Shown here: in pieces, positions 1 through 9,591 of the stretch
Numbering within the stretch: position 1 is the first letter of the stretch
Layout of the letters: each line of letters opens with the position of its first letter
Origin: Pseudomonadota bacterium
GTDB taxonomy: Bacteria > Pseudomonadota > Alphaproteobacteria > Rhizobiales > Aestuariivirgaceae
DNA: 64,000 bases
NCBI GenBank assembly: GCA_963205315.1
Contig: CAUJIO010000016.1
Location: 1-64,000 of the forward strand
Direction of reading: 5' to 3'
The notes under the pieces: model-generated
The model's database searches: none
What the model was told of the DNA's origin: nothing
The model's input: only the letters and a program-made list of their open reading frames with translations
Translations under genes and position numbers: made by a program

Positions 1-1715
1 CCGAAGGCGCCTTCGAGCGTGTCGCTGCCCTTCTGGCCGATCAGCTTGTCATCGCCGATCAGGCCACTCAGAGCGTTGGCCTTGGAATTTCCGACGAGCA
101 CGTCATTGGCGTTCGATCCTTCGAGGTTCTCGACGCCACCGAACGTGTCACCTGCGGCGATGCCCTTGCCTTTGAGTGAAAGATCAAGGGCCGCAACCAC
201 GCCCGTGGCCGACTCGTTGTAGGAAACCGTGTCGATGCCAGCTCCTCCCGCGAACAGATCGGCCCCGGCGCCGCCGCGCAGAAAGTCCGCCCCATCGCCG
301 CCGCTCAATGTATCTTCGCCGCTGCCGCCGCGCAGATCGTCGTCGCCTTCGCCGCCATAGATCGCATCGTCGCCGATGCCGCCATTGGCGGTGTCGTTCC
401 CCTCGCCACCGTAGATCTGGTCGCCGCCGGCAAGGCCGTTGATCGTATCGTCGCCGCCGAAACCATTCATTTCGTCGCCGAGAGCTGCATGGCCATAGAG
501 CGTGTTAGCGGTCTCAGTTCCCTCGACGATTCCATCGCGCGGATCGATGATCTGCTGACGGATCAATCCGTCATCCTGATTGCTCCAGACGACGACGATG
601 CGGCCGTCAGCAAGCTGGGTGATGCGGGAGTCGAAATCGGTGCCACTCGTATGGGTGTTCACGGAGAACTGAGAACCGACGCGTTCTCCGAAGGCGTCGA
701 ACACCTGGCCGGAGATGTTGCGGTCGCCGGTGTGCTGGTCGTCCCAGGTGACCACGAAGCCACCATTGTCGAGGGCGACGATGTCCGGCCGCGCCTGAAG
801 GCCCGTGAACGAGGAATTGACGGAGATTTCGCCGGTCAGGGCGTTGCCGTCCTTGTCATACAACTTGACGCGGACGCCGTAGGAACTCGTATCGGGAGAG
901 CCGCTGCCCGAGTTGTCGTGCCAGGCCACGGCGTAACCGCCGTTGCGCAGCCCCACGACTTGCGGCGCGAAATCGAGACTGCCGGCAGCGCCCGCAATAT
1001 CAAGCGATGCGGTCATCGCCGTAACCGTCGGGTTGACGCCATTGGTGTTGACCGAAAACAGCCGCAAACGCATCGTGTTGGTCTGCATGTCAAGCCACAC
1101 GGCGGCGAGGCTATGTTCCGATGCAAGGCCCGACAGAGCGATATTGATGCCGCTCTGCGTTCCTGTGAGAAGATCGGAATTGATCGTCATGAAGGTGGAG
1201 CCGCCGTTGATCAGGGCGGCGCTGCCGTCGCTGATCTTGCGCATTTGCAAATAGACTTCGCCATCGTTGAATGCATCGCTTTCGGCGAAATAGATGTAGT
1301 CGCCGTCACTGTCGATGGATGGGTCCCGTTCGGCCAGCGCCGTGGAACTGGTGTCCCATTGAGTGGTCCGCACCACGGCACCGGTGGAATCGTATTGCTC
1401 GTACCAGGAATTTCCCGCATTGGCGCCATCGGTGAAAGCGGCCGCGAAACCGCCGTCATCGGTTGCCGTCAGCACCACATCGGTCTTGCTGGCGCCGGTG
1501 ACGCTGGCCCCGATCTCGAAGCTGCCGCCGACTGCCTGGCCGGCTGCGTCGAACTTCTGCGCCCGGACCGTGAAGGTGCCATCCTGCTGGATCCACGAGA
1601 CGATGTAGCTTCCGTCCTTGAGCGTTGTGATGTCGAGACCCTTGTCGTTGGCCAGGAAGACACCTGTATTGCCGTCGGCGACGATGGTTTCGTTGCCCCA
1701 TTTGCGCGTCGTCAT
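1..1715 (-). CDS. RTX-type calcium-binding secreted protein (3' end outside window)
   Basis: An open frame runs without a stop from an ATG at 1715 to the left edge, giving at least 571 residues. The start is set by a strong GGAGGA Shine-Dalgarno just upstream. There is no signal peptide, as expected for type 1 secretion. Residues about 1-420 are repeated blocks of the form 'DGGFVV.W.D ... G.R..YD..G..LTGEI.VN', a repeat usual in large alphaproteobacterial secreted proteins. From about residue 425, RTX nonapeptides follow (GGDDTINGL, GGEGNDTANG, GGSGEDTLSGG), which bind calcium outside the cell and fold after export. The family role is established; substrate and partners are unknown, and no exporter genes are visible nearby. 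The C-terminal secretion signal lies outside the window. Confidence 0.85.
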   Translation of the reverse strand, partial: MTTRKWGNETIVADGNTGVFLANDKGLDITTLKDGSYIVSWIQQDGTFTVRAQKFDAAGQAVGGSFEIGASVTGASKTDVVLTATDDGGFAAAFTDGANAGNSWYEQYDSTGAVVRTTQWDTSSTALAERDPSIDSDGDYIYFAESDAFNDGEVYLQMRKISDGSAALINGGSTFMTINSDLLTGTQSGINIALSGLASEHSLAAVWLDMQTNTMRLRLFSVNTNGVNPTVTAMTASLDIAGAAGSLDFAPQVVGLRNGGYAVAWHDNSGSGSPDTSSYGVRVKLYDKDGNALTGEISVNSSFTGLQARPDIVALDNGGFVVTWDDQHTGDRNISGQVFDAFGERVGSQFSVNTHTSGTDFDSRITQLADGRIVVVWSNQDDGLIRQQIIDPRDGIVEGTETANTLYGHAALGDEMNGFGGDDTINGLAGGDQIYGGEGNDTANGGIGDDAIYGGEGDDDLRGGSGEDTLSGGDGADFLRGGAGADLFAGGAGIDTVSYNESATGVVAALDLSLKGKGIAAGDTFGGVENLEGSNANDVLVGNSKANALSGLIGDDKLIGQKGSDTLEGAF

Positions 1716-2065
1716 GATCGTTCCTCCAGCATGTGGTGCCGGACATAGCGGCAGGAACAGAGGTTCGATGTGACAGCAGTCACAAAGCCAGGATTTCTGA
1801 AACAAAATTTACAGCGGCAGCTTTGGTTGTAATCTGATGTCCGATGACGGAAGTGCGAAATCATCGCGAGAGAGGACGCTCATCGCCATTGTCACCTCAC
1901 CCCGCTGACGTGCGCCCCTCAAGACTTCCGGTGCATTCTCAATATCTTGCCATTGCCAGACCGCCCTGCATTTGGCATACCGCTTCCACTTTCCGGGGCA
2001 GGGCAAGGGCGGGATGATTCCGTCCGGGGGCTTCGGGGCAACATTAACAATCACAAGGGTTTATC
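1716..2065. other. Intergenic region between RTX gene and hppA
   Basis: These 350 bases lie between divergently transcribed genes and must hold promoters for both. The stretch near 1740-1830 is AT-richer than its surroundings. I see no convincing ORF, RNA gene or clean -35/-10 pair. Open frames across it are short and lack coding character. Confidence 0.5.
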
Positions 2066-4177
2066 ATGACCTCAACACTCTGGCTGATCGTGCTCGCGGG
2101 CGCGCTCTCCATCGTGTACGGCATCGTGACGACGCGCGGCCTCCTGGCCGCTGACGCCGGCTCGGCTCGTATGCAGGAGATCTCGGCAGCCGTGCGCGAA
2201 GGCGCCACGGCCTATCTCAACCGTCAGTACACGACCATCGGCATCGTCGGCGTGGTCATCTTCATCCTCGCCTGGATCCTGCTCGGTGTCTGGGCCGCTG
2301 TCGGCTTTGCCATCGGCGCCGTCCTTTCGGGGCTTGCCGGCTTCATCGGCATGAACGTCTCGGTCCGCGCCAACGTGCGCGTGGCGCAGGCAGCGACCAA
2401 GTCGCTGGCCGGCGGCCTCGACCTCGCCTTCAAGGCGGGTGCTGTGACGGGTCTACTGGTGGCGGGCCTCGGCCTCCTTGGCGTGACCCTGTATTTCGGC
2501 TTCCTCACCGGCTCCATGGGATTTCCCCATGCTGACCGCAAGGTGATCGACGCGCTTGTGGCCCTGTCCTTCGGTGCCTCGCTGATCTCGATTTTCGCCC
2601 GTCTCGGCGGCGGCATCTTCACCAAGGGTGCGGACGTCGGCGGCGACATGGTCGGCAAGGTCGAAGCCGGAATTCCGGAAGATGACCCGCGCAACCCCGC
2701 AACCATTGCCGACAACGTTGGTGACAACGTCGGCGACTGCGCCGGCATGGCGGCGGACCTGTTCGAAACCTACGTCGTGACCACGGTCGCCACCATGGTT
2801 CTGGCCGCCATCGCGCTTCCCGACGCCTACAAGCTGGCCGGCATGGTTCTGCCGCTGGCCATCGGCGGCGCCTGCGTCATCACCTCGATCATCGGCACCT
2901 ACTTCGTCAAGCTGGGCGCCAACAACAACATCATGGGCGCCCTCTACAAGGGCGTGATCGCGACGGGCGTTCTCTCGCTCATCGCGCTCTACCCGGTCAT
3001 CAGCTTCATCTTCGGCGGCATGTCGGTTGAACTGACGGCTTCGGGTGCCACCTTCACGCCGATGAGCCTGTTCTGGTGCGGCGTCACCGGTCTGGTCATC
3101 ACCGCGCTGATCATCTGGATCACCGAATACTACACCGGCACTGGAAAGCGTCCGGTGAACTCGATCGCCGAGGCCTCGATCACCGGCCACGGCACCAACG
3201 TAATCCAGGGCCTTGCCGTTTCGATGGAAGCAACGGCCCTGCCAGCCTTGGTCATCGTCGCCGGTATCATCGTCACCTACCTGCTCGCCGGCCTCTTCGG
3301 CACGGCGGTTGCCGTCACCACCATGCTGGCGCTGGCCGGCATGATCGTGGCGCTCGACGCCTTCGGTCCGGTTACCGACAACGCCGGCGGCATCGCCGAA
3401 ATGGCGGGCCTGCCCAAGGAAGTGCGTCACAACACCGACGCCCTCGACGCCGTGGGCAACACCACCAAGGCCGTGACCAAGGGCTATGCCATTGGGTCCG
3501 CAGGCCTCGGTGCTCTGGTGCTCTTCGCCGCCTACACGCAGGACCTCAAGACCTTCTTCCCGAGCGTGCCTGTGACCTTCGACCTGTCGAGCCCGTGGGT
3601 CGTCGTCGGCCTGCTGTTCGGCGGCCTGCTGCCCTATCTCTTCGGCGGCATGTCGATGACGGCGGTTGGCCGTGCGGCCATGGCCGTGGTGGTGGAAGTG
3701 CGCCGCCAGTTCAAGGAAAAGCCGGGCATCATGCTGGGCACGGACAAGCCGGACTATGCCCGCGCCGTGGACCTGCTGACCAAGGCGGCGATCAAGGAAA
3801 TGATCATCCCGTCGCTGCTGCCGGTTCTCTCGCCGATCGTCGTCTACTTTGTCATCAACGCTATCGCCGGCCAGGCAGCCGCCTTCTCGGCCGTCGGCGC
3901 CATGCTGATGGGCGTGATCGTGACGGGCCTGTTCGTCGCCATCTCGATGACGGCGGGCGGCGGTGCCTGGGACAACGCGAAGAAGTCCTTCGAGGATGGC
4001 TTCGTTGACTCCAAGGGCCAGAAGCACTTCAAGGGTTCGGATGCCCACAAGGCGTCCGTCACCGGCGACACCGTCGGCGACCCCTACAAGGACACGGCGG
4101 GCCCCGCCGTGAACCCGATGATCAAGATCACCAACATCGTGGCTTTGTTGCTGCTGGCGGTCCTCGCCGGGCATTGA
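2066..4177 (+). CDS. hppA: K+-independent membrane-bound proton-translocating pyrophosphatase
   Basis: This 703-aa protein, the usual family length, hydrolyses cytosolic pyrophosphate to pump protons across the cytoplasmic membrane. It has about 16 hydrophobic segments. The PPi/Mg-binding motif [11 protein letters not shown] starts at residue 190 and is followed by the acidic [19 protein letters not shown] segment. The second acidic motif, [18 protein letters not shown], is near the C-terminus. The K+-dependence signature reads GNTTKAVT: Lys at about 468 and Thr at about 471 mark the K+-independent class, whereas K+-dependent enzymes have Ala at the lysine position. It stands alone, as hppA usually does, and probably scavenges energy from biosynthetic pyrophosphate. 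Confidence 0.97.
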   Translation: MTSTLWLIVLAGALSIVYGIVTTRGLLAADAGSARMQEISAAVREGATAYLNRQYTTIGIVGVVIFILAWILLGVWAAVGFAIGAVLSGLAGFIGMNVSVRANVRVAQAATKSLAGGLDLAFKAGAVTGLLVAGLGLLGVTLYFGFLTGSMGFPHADRKVIDALVALSFGASLISIFARLGGGIFTKGADVGGDMVGKVEAGIPEDDPRNPATIADNVGDNVGDCAGMAADLFETYVVTTVATMVLAAIALPDAYKLAGMVLPLAIGGACVITSIIGTYFVKLGANNNIMGALYKGVIATGVLSLIALYPVISFIFGGMSVELTASGATFTPMSLFWCGVTGLVITALIIWITEYYTGTGKRPVNSIAEASITGHGTNVIQGLAVSMEATALPALVIVAGIIVTYLLAGLFGTAVAVTTMLALAGMIVALDAFGPVTDNAGGIAEMAGLPKEVRHNTDALDAVGNTTKAVTKGYAIGSAGLGALVLFAAYTQDLKTFFPSVPVTFDLSSPWVVVGLLFGGLLPYLFGGMSMTAVGRAAMAVVVEVRRQFKEKPGIMLGTDKPDYARAVDLLTKAAIKEMIIPSLLPVLSPIVVYFVINAIAGQAAAFSAVGAMLMGVIVTGLFVAISMTAGGGAWDNAKKSFEDGFVDSKGQKHFKGSDAHKASVTGDTVGDPYKDTAGPAVNPMIKITNIVALLLLAVLAGH

Positions 4178-4333
4178 GGCAACGCAGTTGCGACATGAAT
4201 ACCTGGCCGGGGCAGCGATGTTCCGGCCGTTTTCATGACATAGCCGCTGAGATTGACTTGAATTAACTCCGGGTAAAAATATTGACAGAATCGGTCATTG
4301 CTCGTCATCAAGCATACGTTGTGGGAGCAAAAG

Positions 4334-4888
4334 TTGGCGAATACTCATTTGGTCGTCGGAATTGACTGGTATGGTCCATTTGAAATCGGGGAAGCTTATA
4401 GAGCCGCCTATGATTTCCACGCGGGAGGATTGTACCTCTGTATTGGCAAGACAGTTGGCACACACAAAAGAAAAATCCAATACATCGGAAAGAGCAACAC
4501 AAAGCTCTATACGAGAATTACAGATAGACATCACAAGTTGCGGCTTGTTACGAGAGACCGGAGTATCTGGCTAGGCGAAATCGCCACCGGAAATGTGCCG
4601 GGCCGGAAGAAGGTAGCCACACCGGTGTCATTGAGAATGGCAGAGTGGGCCATTGCAAGATTCCTGAAGCTTCCCCTCAACGATAGGCTCCAAAATTCGT
4701 TGCCGAAAAGGCCTGTAACGGTTTTGAATAGGTGGTGGAAGATCGACTATATGACGCCACGTGTTCAAAGGCCACACAATGAATGGCCAGACCTTATCGA
4801 CTATTTGGGCAGTGAATACAGAGCAAGAAATGTCTGGTTCGGCAATCCAGGGAAACAGCACACATTTTCTGAGCCGGAGTTTATTTAG
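4334..4888 (+). CDS. Orphan protein with GIY-YIG nuclease-like motifs
   Basis: A 184-aa protein, clearly AT-richer than its neighbours. I chose the TTG at 4334 because GGGAG lies six bases upstream; an in-frame TTG at 4298 would add 12 residues. The order of residues resembles the GIY-YIG endonuclease fold: G32-L33-Y34, then YIGKS at 50-54, then R61 followed by HH at 66-67, then an AEWAIARF helix carrying E104, and N116. In the family these supply the tyrosines, arginine, metal-binding glutamate and asparagine. The YIG strand is fully canonical but the first motif is GLY with a longer linker. The fold assignment is inference. Base composition and isolation between housekeeping genes suggest horizontal acquisition. 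Confidence 0.6.
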   Translation: MANTHLVVGIDWYGPFEIGEAYRAAYDFHAGGLYLCIGKTVGTHKRKIQYIGKSNTKLYTRITDRHHKLRLVTRDRSIWLGEIATGNVPGRKKVATPVSLRMAEWAIARFLKLPLNDRLQNSLPKRPVTVLNRWWKIDYMTPRVQRPHNEWPDLIDYLGSEYRARNVWFGNPGKQHTFSEPEFI

Positions 4889-5003
4889 CAGGCACATGTC
4901 GTTCCGATAGGGAACTACTATTTAAATTTCACAAAGGCTAAGAGACTGACTCCGCTGGTGGGAAACGCGGAGCTATAAGAAGTCTAGGCTGACGGGAGCC
5001 AGC

Positions 5004-5900
5004 ATGCTGATCGGAATTGACTGGGGCGGGACGAAGATCGAAGGCGTGGCAATGGAGGCCGATGGCCGCGAGCTGCTGCGTCTGCGCGAAGTGACACCGC
5101 GCCATGACTATCAGGCTTGCCTCAACACGATCCGCGCCATGGTCGACGCGCTCGAAGAACGGACCGGGAAAAGAGGCTCGATCGGGATCGGCATTCCCGG
5201 ATCGCTGGAACCGGTGAGCCGCTTGGGCAAGGGTGCAAGCTCGACGTGGATTCTGGGCAAGCCCGTCGAAGCCGACCTGAAGGCGGCGCTGCAACGCGAC
5301 ATCCGCGTCGAGAACGATGCGGATTGTTTTGCCGCCTCCGAGGCCGTCGATGGCGCGGGTGCCGGATACAATGTCGTCTTCGCGGTGATCCTCGGATCGG
5401 GGAACGGGGCTGGCATCGCGGTGAACGGCCGGGCGCATCATGGGCCGAACAATTCCGGCGGCGAGTGGGGTCATAACCCGCTGCCGTTTCCGGATACGAC
5501 CGAGATTCCGGGCAAGCCCTGCTATTGCGGCCGCCACGGCTGCATCGAAACCTGGTGCTCGGGACGCGCCTTCGAAGCTCAGTATACGGAGCACAAGGGC
5601 GTGGAGCTGAAGGCTGCCGAGATCATGGATTTGAAGCGCAAGGGCGATCATCTCGCCGGCCTGCTGTGGCACCGTTACATCGACCGCGTGGCGCGAGGCC
5701 TGGCCACAGTCGTCAACACGCTCGATCCCGATGTGCTGGTGATGGGCGGCGGCATGTCGAATATCGACGAGCTTTACACCGACTTGCCTCCCGCCCTTGC
5801 GCGGCGGACGTTCTCGACCGTGTTCCACACGCCAATCCTGCGCAACAAGCACGGCGATGCGAGCGGCGTGCGCGGTGCCGCCTGGCTGTGGAAGGACTGA
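5004..5900 (+). CDS. ROK family sugar kinase (fructokinase/mannokinase type)
   Basis: This 298-aa cytoplasmic kinase phosphorylates a free hexose with ATP. It shows the ROK N-terminal phosphate-binding motif GIDWGGTKIEG (residues 4-14), the catalytic aspartate in ENDAD (D105), and the structural zinc site formed by H156 in EWGHNP and cysteines 172, 174 and 179 in the CYCGRHGCIE segment. Length and motif spacing match Mak-like fructokinases, but exact sugar specificity cannot be read from sequence. Its stop is followed after two bases by the start of an inositol-phosphatase family gene, so the two are almost certainly co-transcribed and may act on related sugar phosphates. Confidence 0.9.
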   Translation: MLIGIDWGGTKIEGVAMEADGRELLRLREVTPRHDYQACLNTIRAMVDALEERTGKRGSIGIGIPGSLEPVSRLGKGASSTWILGKPVEADLKAALQRDIRVENDADCFAASEAVDGAGAGYNVVFAVILGSGNGAGIAVNGRAHHGPNNSGGEWGHNPLPFPDTTEIPGKPCYCGRHGCIETWCSGRAFEAQYTEHKGVELKAAEIMDLKRKGDHLAGLLWHRYIDRVARGLATVVNTLDPDVLVMGGGMSNIDELYTDLPPALARRTFSTVFHTPILRNKHGDASGVRGAAWLWKD

Positions 5901-5902
5901 CA

Positions 5903-6688
5903 ATGACGCTGGATGAACGCTTCAACTTCGGACTGATGCTCATTCGCGAGGCGGGCGACCTGGCGTTGGGCTATTTCAACAACAGGAACAAGCTCACCAT
6001 CCAGAACAAGGGCCCGCAGGATCTGGCGAGCGAAGCCGATCTCAATGCCGAACTGCTGATCCGCGAGAAGCTGGCCAAGGCGTTTCCGCAAGACGCCTTC
6101 CTCGGCGAGGAAACGCCGCCCACCGCCTACAGCGACGGTCAGGGCATCTGGGTGGTCGATCCCATCGACGGAACGCAGCCCTTCATCTGCGGCCTCACCA
6201 GTTGGTGCGTGTCGATTGCTTTCGTGCACGGCGGCGCGTTGCAGTTCGGAATGGTCTATGCGCCGGCGCGCGGCGAACTCTTTACCGGCGGCAAGGGCTT
6301 TCCGGCGACCCTCAATGGCACGCCCATCACCGGCCACGCCGGACGTTCGGTGCGCGATGGTCTGACGGGTACGGGCTATTCGCCGAAAAGCAGCGTCGAC
6401 CAGTTTCTCGGCGTTTTCGAACGCTTCCTCAGGGCAGGCGGCATGTTCTATCGCGATGGGTCTGGCGCGCTGGGACTTTGCTATGTGGCAGCGGGCCGCC
6501 TGATCGGCTTCTTCGAACCGGTCATCAAGTCATGGGATTGCCTCGGCGGCGTAGCCGTCATCCACGCCGCAGGCCTCAAGACCAACGACTTCCTCAGCAA
6601 TGACGGATTGCACAAGGGCAACCCGATCATCGCCGGCAATGAATCCGTATACGCCGAACTGAAGGCGATCATCGGCGACAGCTACTGA
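5903..6688 (+). CDS. Inositol monophosphatase family protein
   Basis: A 261-aa Mg-dependent phosphatase of the inositol monophosphatase/CysQ/fructose-bisphosphatase superfamily. Metal-binding motifs are present in order: GEE at residues 68-70, DPIDGT at 86-91, and a C-terminal WDCLGG segment carrying the last aspartate ligand. The ATG lies two bases after the ROK kinase stop, so an upstream extension of this frame into that gene is not real. The substrate could be an inositol phosphate, a sugar phosphate or 3'-phosphoadenosine 5'-phosphate; the motifs do not decide. Pairing with a sugar kinase favours a sugar-phosphate role, which is inference. Confidence 0.88.
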   Translation: MTLDERFNFGLMLIREAGDLALGYFNNRNKLTIQNKGPQDLASEADLNAELLIREKLAKAFPQDAFLGEETPPTAYSDGQGIWVVDPIDGTQPFICGLTSWCVSIAFVHGGALQFGMVYAPARGELFTGGKGFPATLNGTPITGHAGRSVRDGLTGTGYSPKSSVDQFLGVFERFLRAGGMFYRDGSGALGLCYVAAGRLIGFFEPVIKSWDCLGGVAVIHAAGLKTNDFLSNDGLHKGNPIIAGNESVYAELKAIIGDSY

Positions 6689-6708
6689 CGTCAAATCAGG
6701 AAGCTGCG

Positions 6709-7047
6709 CTACTGCGGCAAGGTCACCGGCGTGTCGAGCGAGGTGATGTAGGCCACTGCATCCTGCACCTGATCCGGCGTGAGCGCCCACATCATGTCCG
6801 GCATCCCGCTATGGGGGGAAGGCGAGATGATGCGCCCCCAGATATCCTGCCGGGTGCGATAGATGGCGATGGCCTGGAAGCTCGGTGGCTGTAGCTTGAA
6901 GGCAGCGCCTTTCTCGATATTGTGACAGCGCGCGCATTTTTCTTGGGCAAGCAACCGGCCCTTGGCAGCATCCCCCTCAGCGGCCTGTGCGGCACCGGCA
7001 AGCAGCAGGGACGTCAGTAAACCAGAAAGCAGAAGTACTTTGGACAT
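6709..7047 (-). CDS. Small class I c-type cytochrome
   Basis: A 112-aa protein starting at an ATG preceded by GGGAGGAG. Residues 1-21 form a signal peptide ending in AQA-A, so the protein is periplasmic. The single heme site is CARCH, and a methionine-rich segment HSGMPDMM supplies the likely distal axial ligand. This is a soluble electron carrier of the cytochrome c family; its redox partners are unknown. A secreted protein of unknown function ends 98 bases upstream on the same strand, so the two may be co-expressed. Confidence 0.85.
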   Translation of the reverse strand: MSKVLLLSGLLTSLLLAGAAQAAEGDAAKGRLLAQEKCARCHNIEKGAAFKLQPPSFQAIAIYRTRQDIWGRIISPSPHSGMPDMMWALTPDQVQDAVAYITSLDTPVTLPQ

Positions 7048-7144
7048 GGACTCCTCCCACTTGGATTTGGAGCACTTGGCCACAAAACATGCGGAGGCGC
7101 GTTGACAAGGATCAACATGCGGCCGGAGTGCCAACAAGCCGGAA

Positions 7145-8383
7145 TTAGTTGAACCAGATCGCGTAGCCGAGGAAGTTGCCCTCGAACATCATCATGATCT
7201 GCCCCCAGATTTGCGCGTCTGTCATCGGACCGTCTTCCAGATAGGGCAGGGCGGCAGAGCCCTGGGCCCACAAGATCGGATCGAAGGGCCGCGGCTCGAG
7301 AAACACGCGGCGGACATTGATGCCCTTGTCGAGGCGCCAATGCGGAATGAGCTTCTTGCCTTTCAGCAGAGCGTCGAACTCGCCGAGGAAGATCATCCAG
7401 CCGTCGACCGTCGCCTGCGTGACGGTTGCAGCGGGCATCACGCCGTTCTTCTGTTTCGGCGAGGGAATCCATTCCGCCTCGTCATCCGTCTCCGTCAGGA
7501 TGTAACTCCAGCTTTCGCGGCTCAGTGTGACGACGCTTTCAAGATGCCCGAGCGCGGCAGCCAGCCGGTCTGGTTCCTTCACGTCCCAATGCATCAGATG
7601 GATGGCAGCCACCGCATCGGCGATGGGGGCCGGATCAAACCACTCGTCGGGCGTGCGGTGCTGCCGGTTCAGGATGGAATTGGGCAGGCCTGCGTCCGGA
7701 AACAGCATGTGGGCACTGGCATCGAAGCTGGCCTTTCCGTCGTGCGCCAGCATGAATTCGATCAGTGCACTGAGGAGATGGGTGTAGCCGCGCAGCCATG
7801 CAGCATCCGCGCGGTCGAAGGTGATGATGAAGCGTTCCGCGGCTTCATCCGGAATTGTGCCGCCGCCGAGGGACGAATCGAGCACGCGCCACAGGCGCTC
7901 CGGTTCGTCGGCCTTGCCGTCGCCATTGAGATCGAGGCGTGCGAGGCCGATGGAGATCGGCAACTTGACTTCCGTCTTGCCCATGCCTGCGAGAGCCGCA
8001 TCGGCAGCCGTGAAACCGGCGAGTGCTTCCTTGAACACATCGCGCATCTTCTCATAGTCGAGCTTCTCTGGCGCGGGGTTCACGGGAAGCGGAAAGCGGA
8101 AGAACGGGAGCTGGCGTTGCACGTCTTGTGGCGCCTGCAAGCCGAAGCGGTACATGTTCTGCGCCATGCGCTCGACGGTGCGGAGAAACAATGTGGTGCC
8201 CAGCGCAAAGCGGACCTGATCATCCTGCGGGCTGGCTGCAAGCCGTGCCGTGAGATCCTGTTCGAGCGGCTGCAACTCACCTGCACGCAACCGGTCTCCC
8301 ATCAGTTGCGGCGTCGGGGTCTCGGCCCATGCGGCGGTGTTGACGAGAAGGGCAATGACGGCAGCAGCGACGGCACGGATCAT
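7145..8383 (-). CDS. Secreted protein of unknown function with EF-hand-like loop
   Basis: A 412-aa protein I do not recognise by family. Residues 1-20 form a typical signal peptide ending AWA-E, so it is exported. The N-terminal third is helical and TPR-like in character (ASPQDDQVRFALGTTLFLRT). Near the middle is a DLNGDGKADEPE loop matching the EF-hand or calcium-binding DxNxDGxxD pattern, which fits calcium binding outside the cytoplasm. No enzymatic signature is visible. It sits just upstream of a periplasmic cytochrome c on the same strand; a functional link is only inferred from position. Confidence 0.75.
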   Translation of the reverse strand: MIRAVAAAVIALLVNTAAWAETPTPQLMGDRLRAGELQPLEQDLTARLAASPQDDQVRFALGTTLFLRTVERMAQNMYRFGLQAPQDVQRQLPFFRFPLPVNPAPEKLDYEKMRDVFKEALAGFTAADAALAGMGKTEVKLPISIGLARLDLNGDGKADEPERLWRVLDSSLGGGTIPDEAAERFIITFDRADAAWLRGYTHLLSALIEFMLAHDGKASFDASAHMLFPDAGLPNSILNRQHRTPDEWFDPAPIADAVAAIHLMHWDVKEPDRLAAALGHLESVVTLSRESWSYILTETDDEAEWIPSPKQKNGVMPAATVTQATVDGWMIFLGEFDALLKGKKLIPHWRLDKGINVRRVFLEPRPFDPILWAQGSAALPYLEDGPMTDAQIWGQIMMMFEGNFLGYAIWFN

Positions 8384-8456
8384 GACAACCTCCGGAACTC
8401 AGATGCCCACCCTGTCCGAAGCCTGCACCGCCACCTCCACCGTGGTCAAGGGGCCG

Positions 8457-9587
8457 TCAGTCTGGCCACCACCACTTGCCGGCAATGACAACGCCGCGCG
8501 AATGGATCCTGGAGTTGCCGGTCAGATGTTCACCCGTGACGTCGACATAGTCGAAAGTCCCCGAATCGACGCTGAGGATTGTCGCGTCGCCTACGCTGCC
8601 GGGCTTCAGGCTGCCGAGTTCCGGCCGCTTCAAAGCGAAGGCGGCGTCGGACGTGGAGGCTTTGATGACGTCGGCGAGGCTCATCCCCAGGCAGAGGAAC
8701 TTCGACATCGTCGTCACCTGATCGAAGGCCGGACCGTTGATGCACAGGGCATGGACGTCGGATGAAATCGTGTCGGGTGGAAAGCCGTTGGCCAGCATGG
8801 CGCGCGCCGTCTTGAAGCTGAACGAACCCATCCCGTGGCCGATGTCGAACAGCACGCCGCGCTTGCGCGCCGCCAGCACGGCGGGGCGGACCGTGCCCTG
8901 GGCCGTGCACGGCGCATTGGGGAAGGGGCGGAAGGCGTGAGTCAAAACATCGCCGGGGCGAAGCTTGTTGACAACGTCCTCGTAGGATGGCGGCGGCTCG
9001 TCGATGTGGCACATCAGCGGCATGCCGACTTCGTCGGCGACCTGCAAGGCGATGTCGAGCGGCGCAACACCCTGATCGCCCGAAGCGTGGCGGCCGACGC
9101 GCACCTTGATGCCGACGATGAGATCACGGTTGCGATCAGCCACTTCGGCGGCGGTGACCGGATCCATCAGCCTGAGGTCTTCGCTCTCGCCCACCATGAC
9201 GGTGTTGGAGAACCCGTAGATGCCGGCGTGACTGACATGCAGATAGGCGAGGATGCGAACCTGGCTGCGTTCGATCACATGCTTGCGGAAGCCGGCGAAA
9301 TTGCCGGGACCGGCGGAACCGGTATCGACGGCCGTGGTGACACCGCTCGTGCGGCAGAAGTCCTCGGCATCGATCCCGAGTGACGTTCCGCCCCAGTAGA
9401 CATGCGTGTGCAGATCGATGAGGCCGGGCGACACGATCAGCCCTGAGACGTCACGCACCTCGGCACCGGCGGCATCCAGACTGCGCGCAACGGCTGCAAC
9501 CTTGCCGGCCGTGAAGCCCACATCCATCACCGCGTCGATTCCTTGCGAGGGATCGATCACGCGGCCACCCTTCAGAACAAAATCCAT
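8457..9587 (-). CDS. Amidohydrolase/deacetylase family metallohydrolase
   Basis: A 376-aa enzyme of the amidohydrolase superfamily, of the dihydroorotase-like amidohydrolase/deacetylase group. It starts MDFVLKGGRVIDPSQGID, the usual N-terminal beta-sandwich. The metal-binding DLHTHV follows GLIVSPG, and later metal ligands are in LMCHIDEPP, DVLTHAF, DIGHGMG and SSDVHA. The C-terminus returns to the sandwich domain (GDATILSVDSG). Its substrate is not evident. The start at 9587 is the natural N-terminus; an upstream in-frame ATG would run into the bamE gene, whose stop lies only four bases away. Confidence 0.85.
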   Translation of the reverse strand: MDFVLKGGRVIDPSQGIDAVMDVGFTAGKVAAVARSLDAAGAEVRDVSGLIVSPGLIDLHTHVYWGGTSLGIDAEDFCRTSGVTTAVDTGSAGPGNFAGFRKHVIERSQVRILAYLHVSHAGIYGFSNTVMVGESEDLRLMDPVTAAEVADRNRDLIVGIKVRVGRHASGDQGVAPLDIALQVADEVGMPLMCHIDEPPPSYEDVVNKLRPGDVLTHAFRPFPNAPCTAQGTVRPAVLAARKRGVLFDIGHGMGSFSFKTARAMLANGFPPDTISSDVHALCINGPAFDQVTTMSKFLCLGMSLADVIKASTSDAAFALKRPELGSLKPGSVGDATILSVDSGTFDYVDVTGEHLTGNSRIHSRGVVIAGKWWWPD

Positions 9588-9591
9588 GGCG

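Noticed and set aside
489-1748. A 419-codon plus-strand open frame
   Set aside because: It is antisense to the RTX gene at 1-1715, whose minus-strand reading gives clear RTX nonapeptides and has a good ribosome site. The plus-strand translation has no family character.
2453-4174. A 573-codon minus-strand open frame opposite hppA
   Set aside because: The translation is dominated by His, Asp, Arg and Gln, the usual shadow of a GC-rich membrane protein gene.
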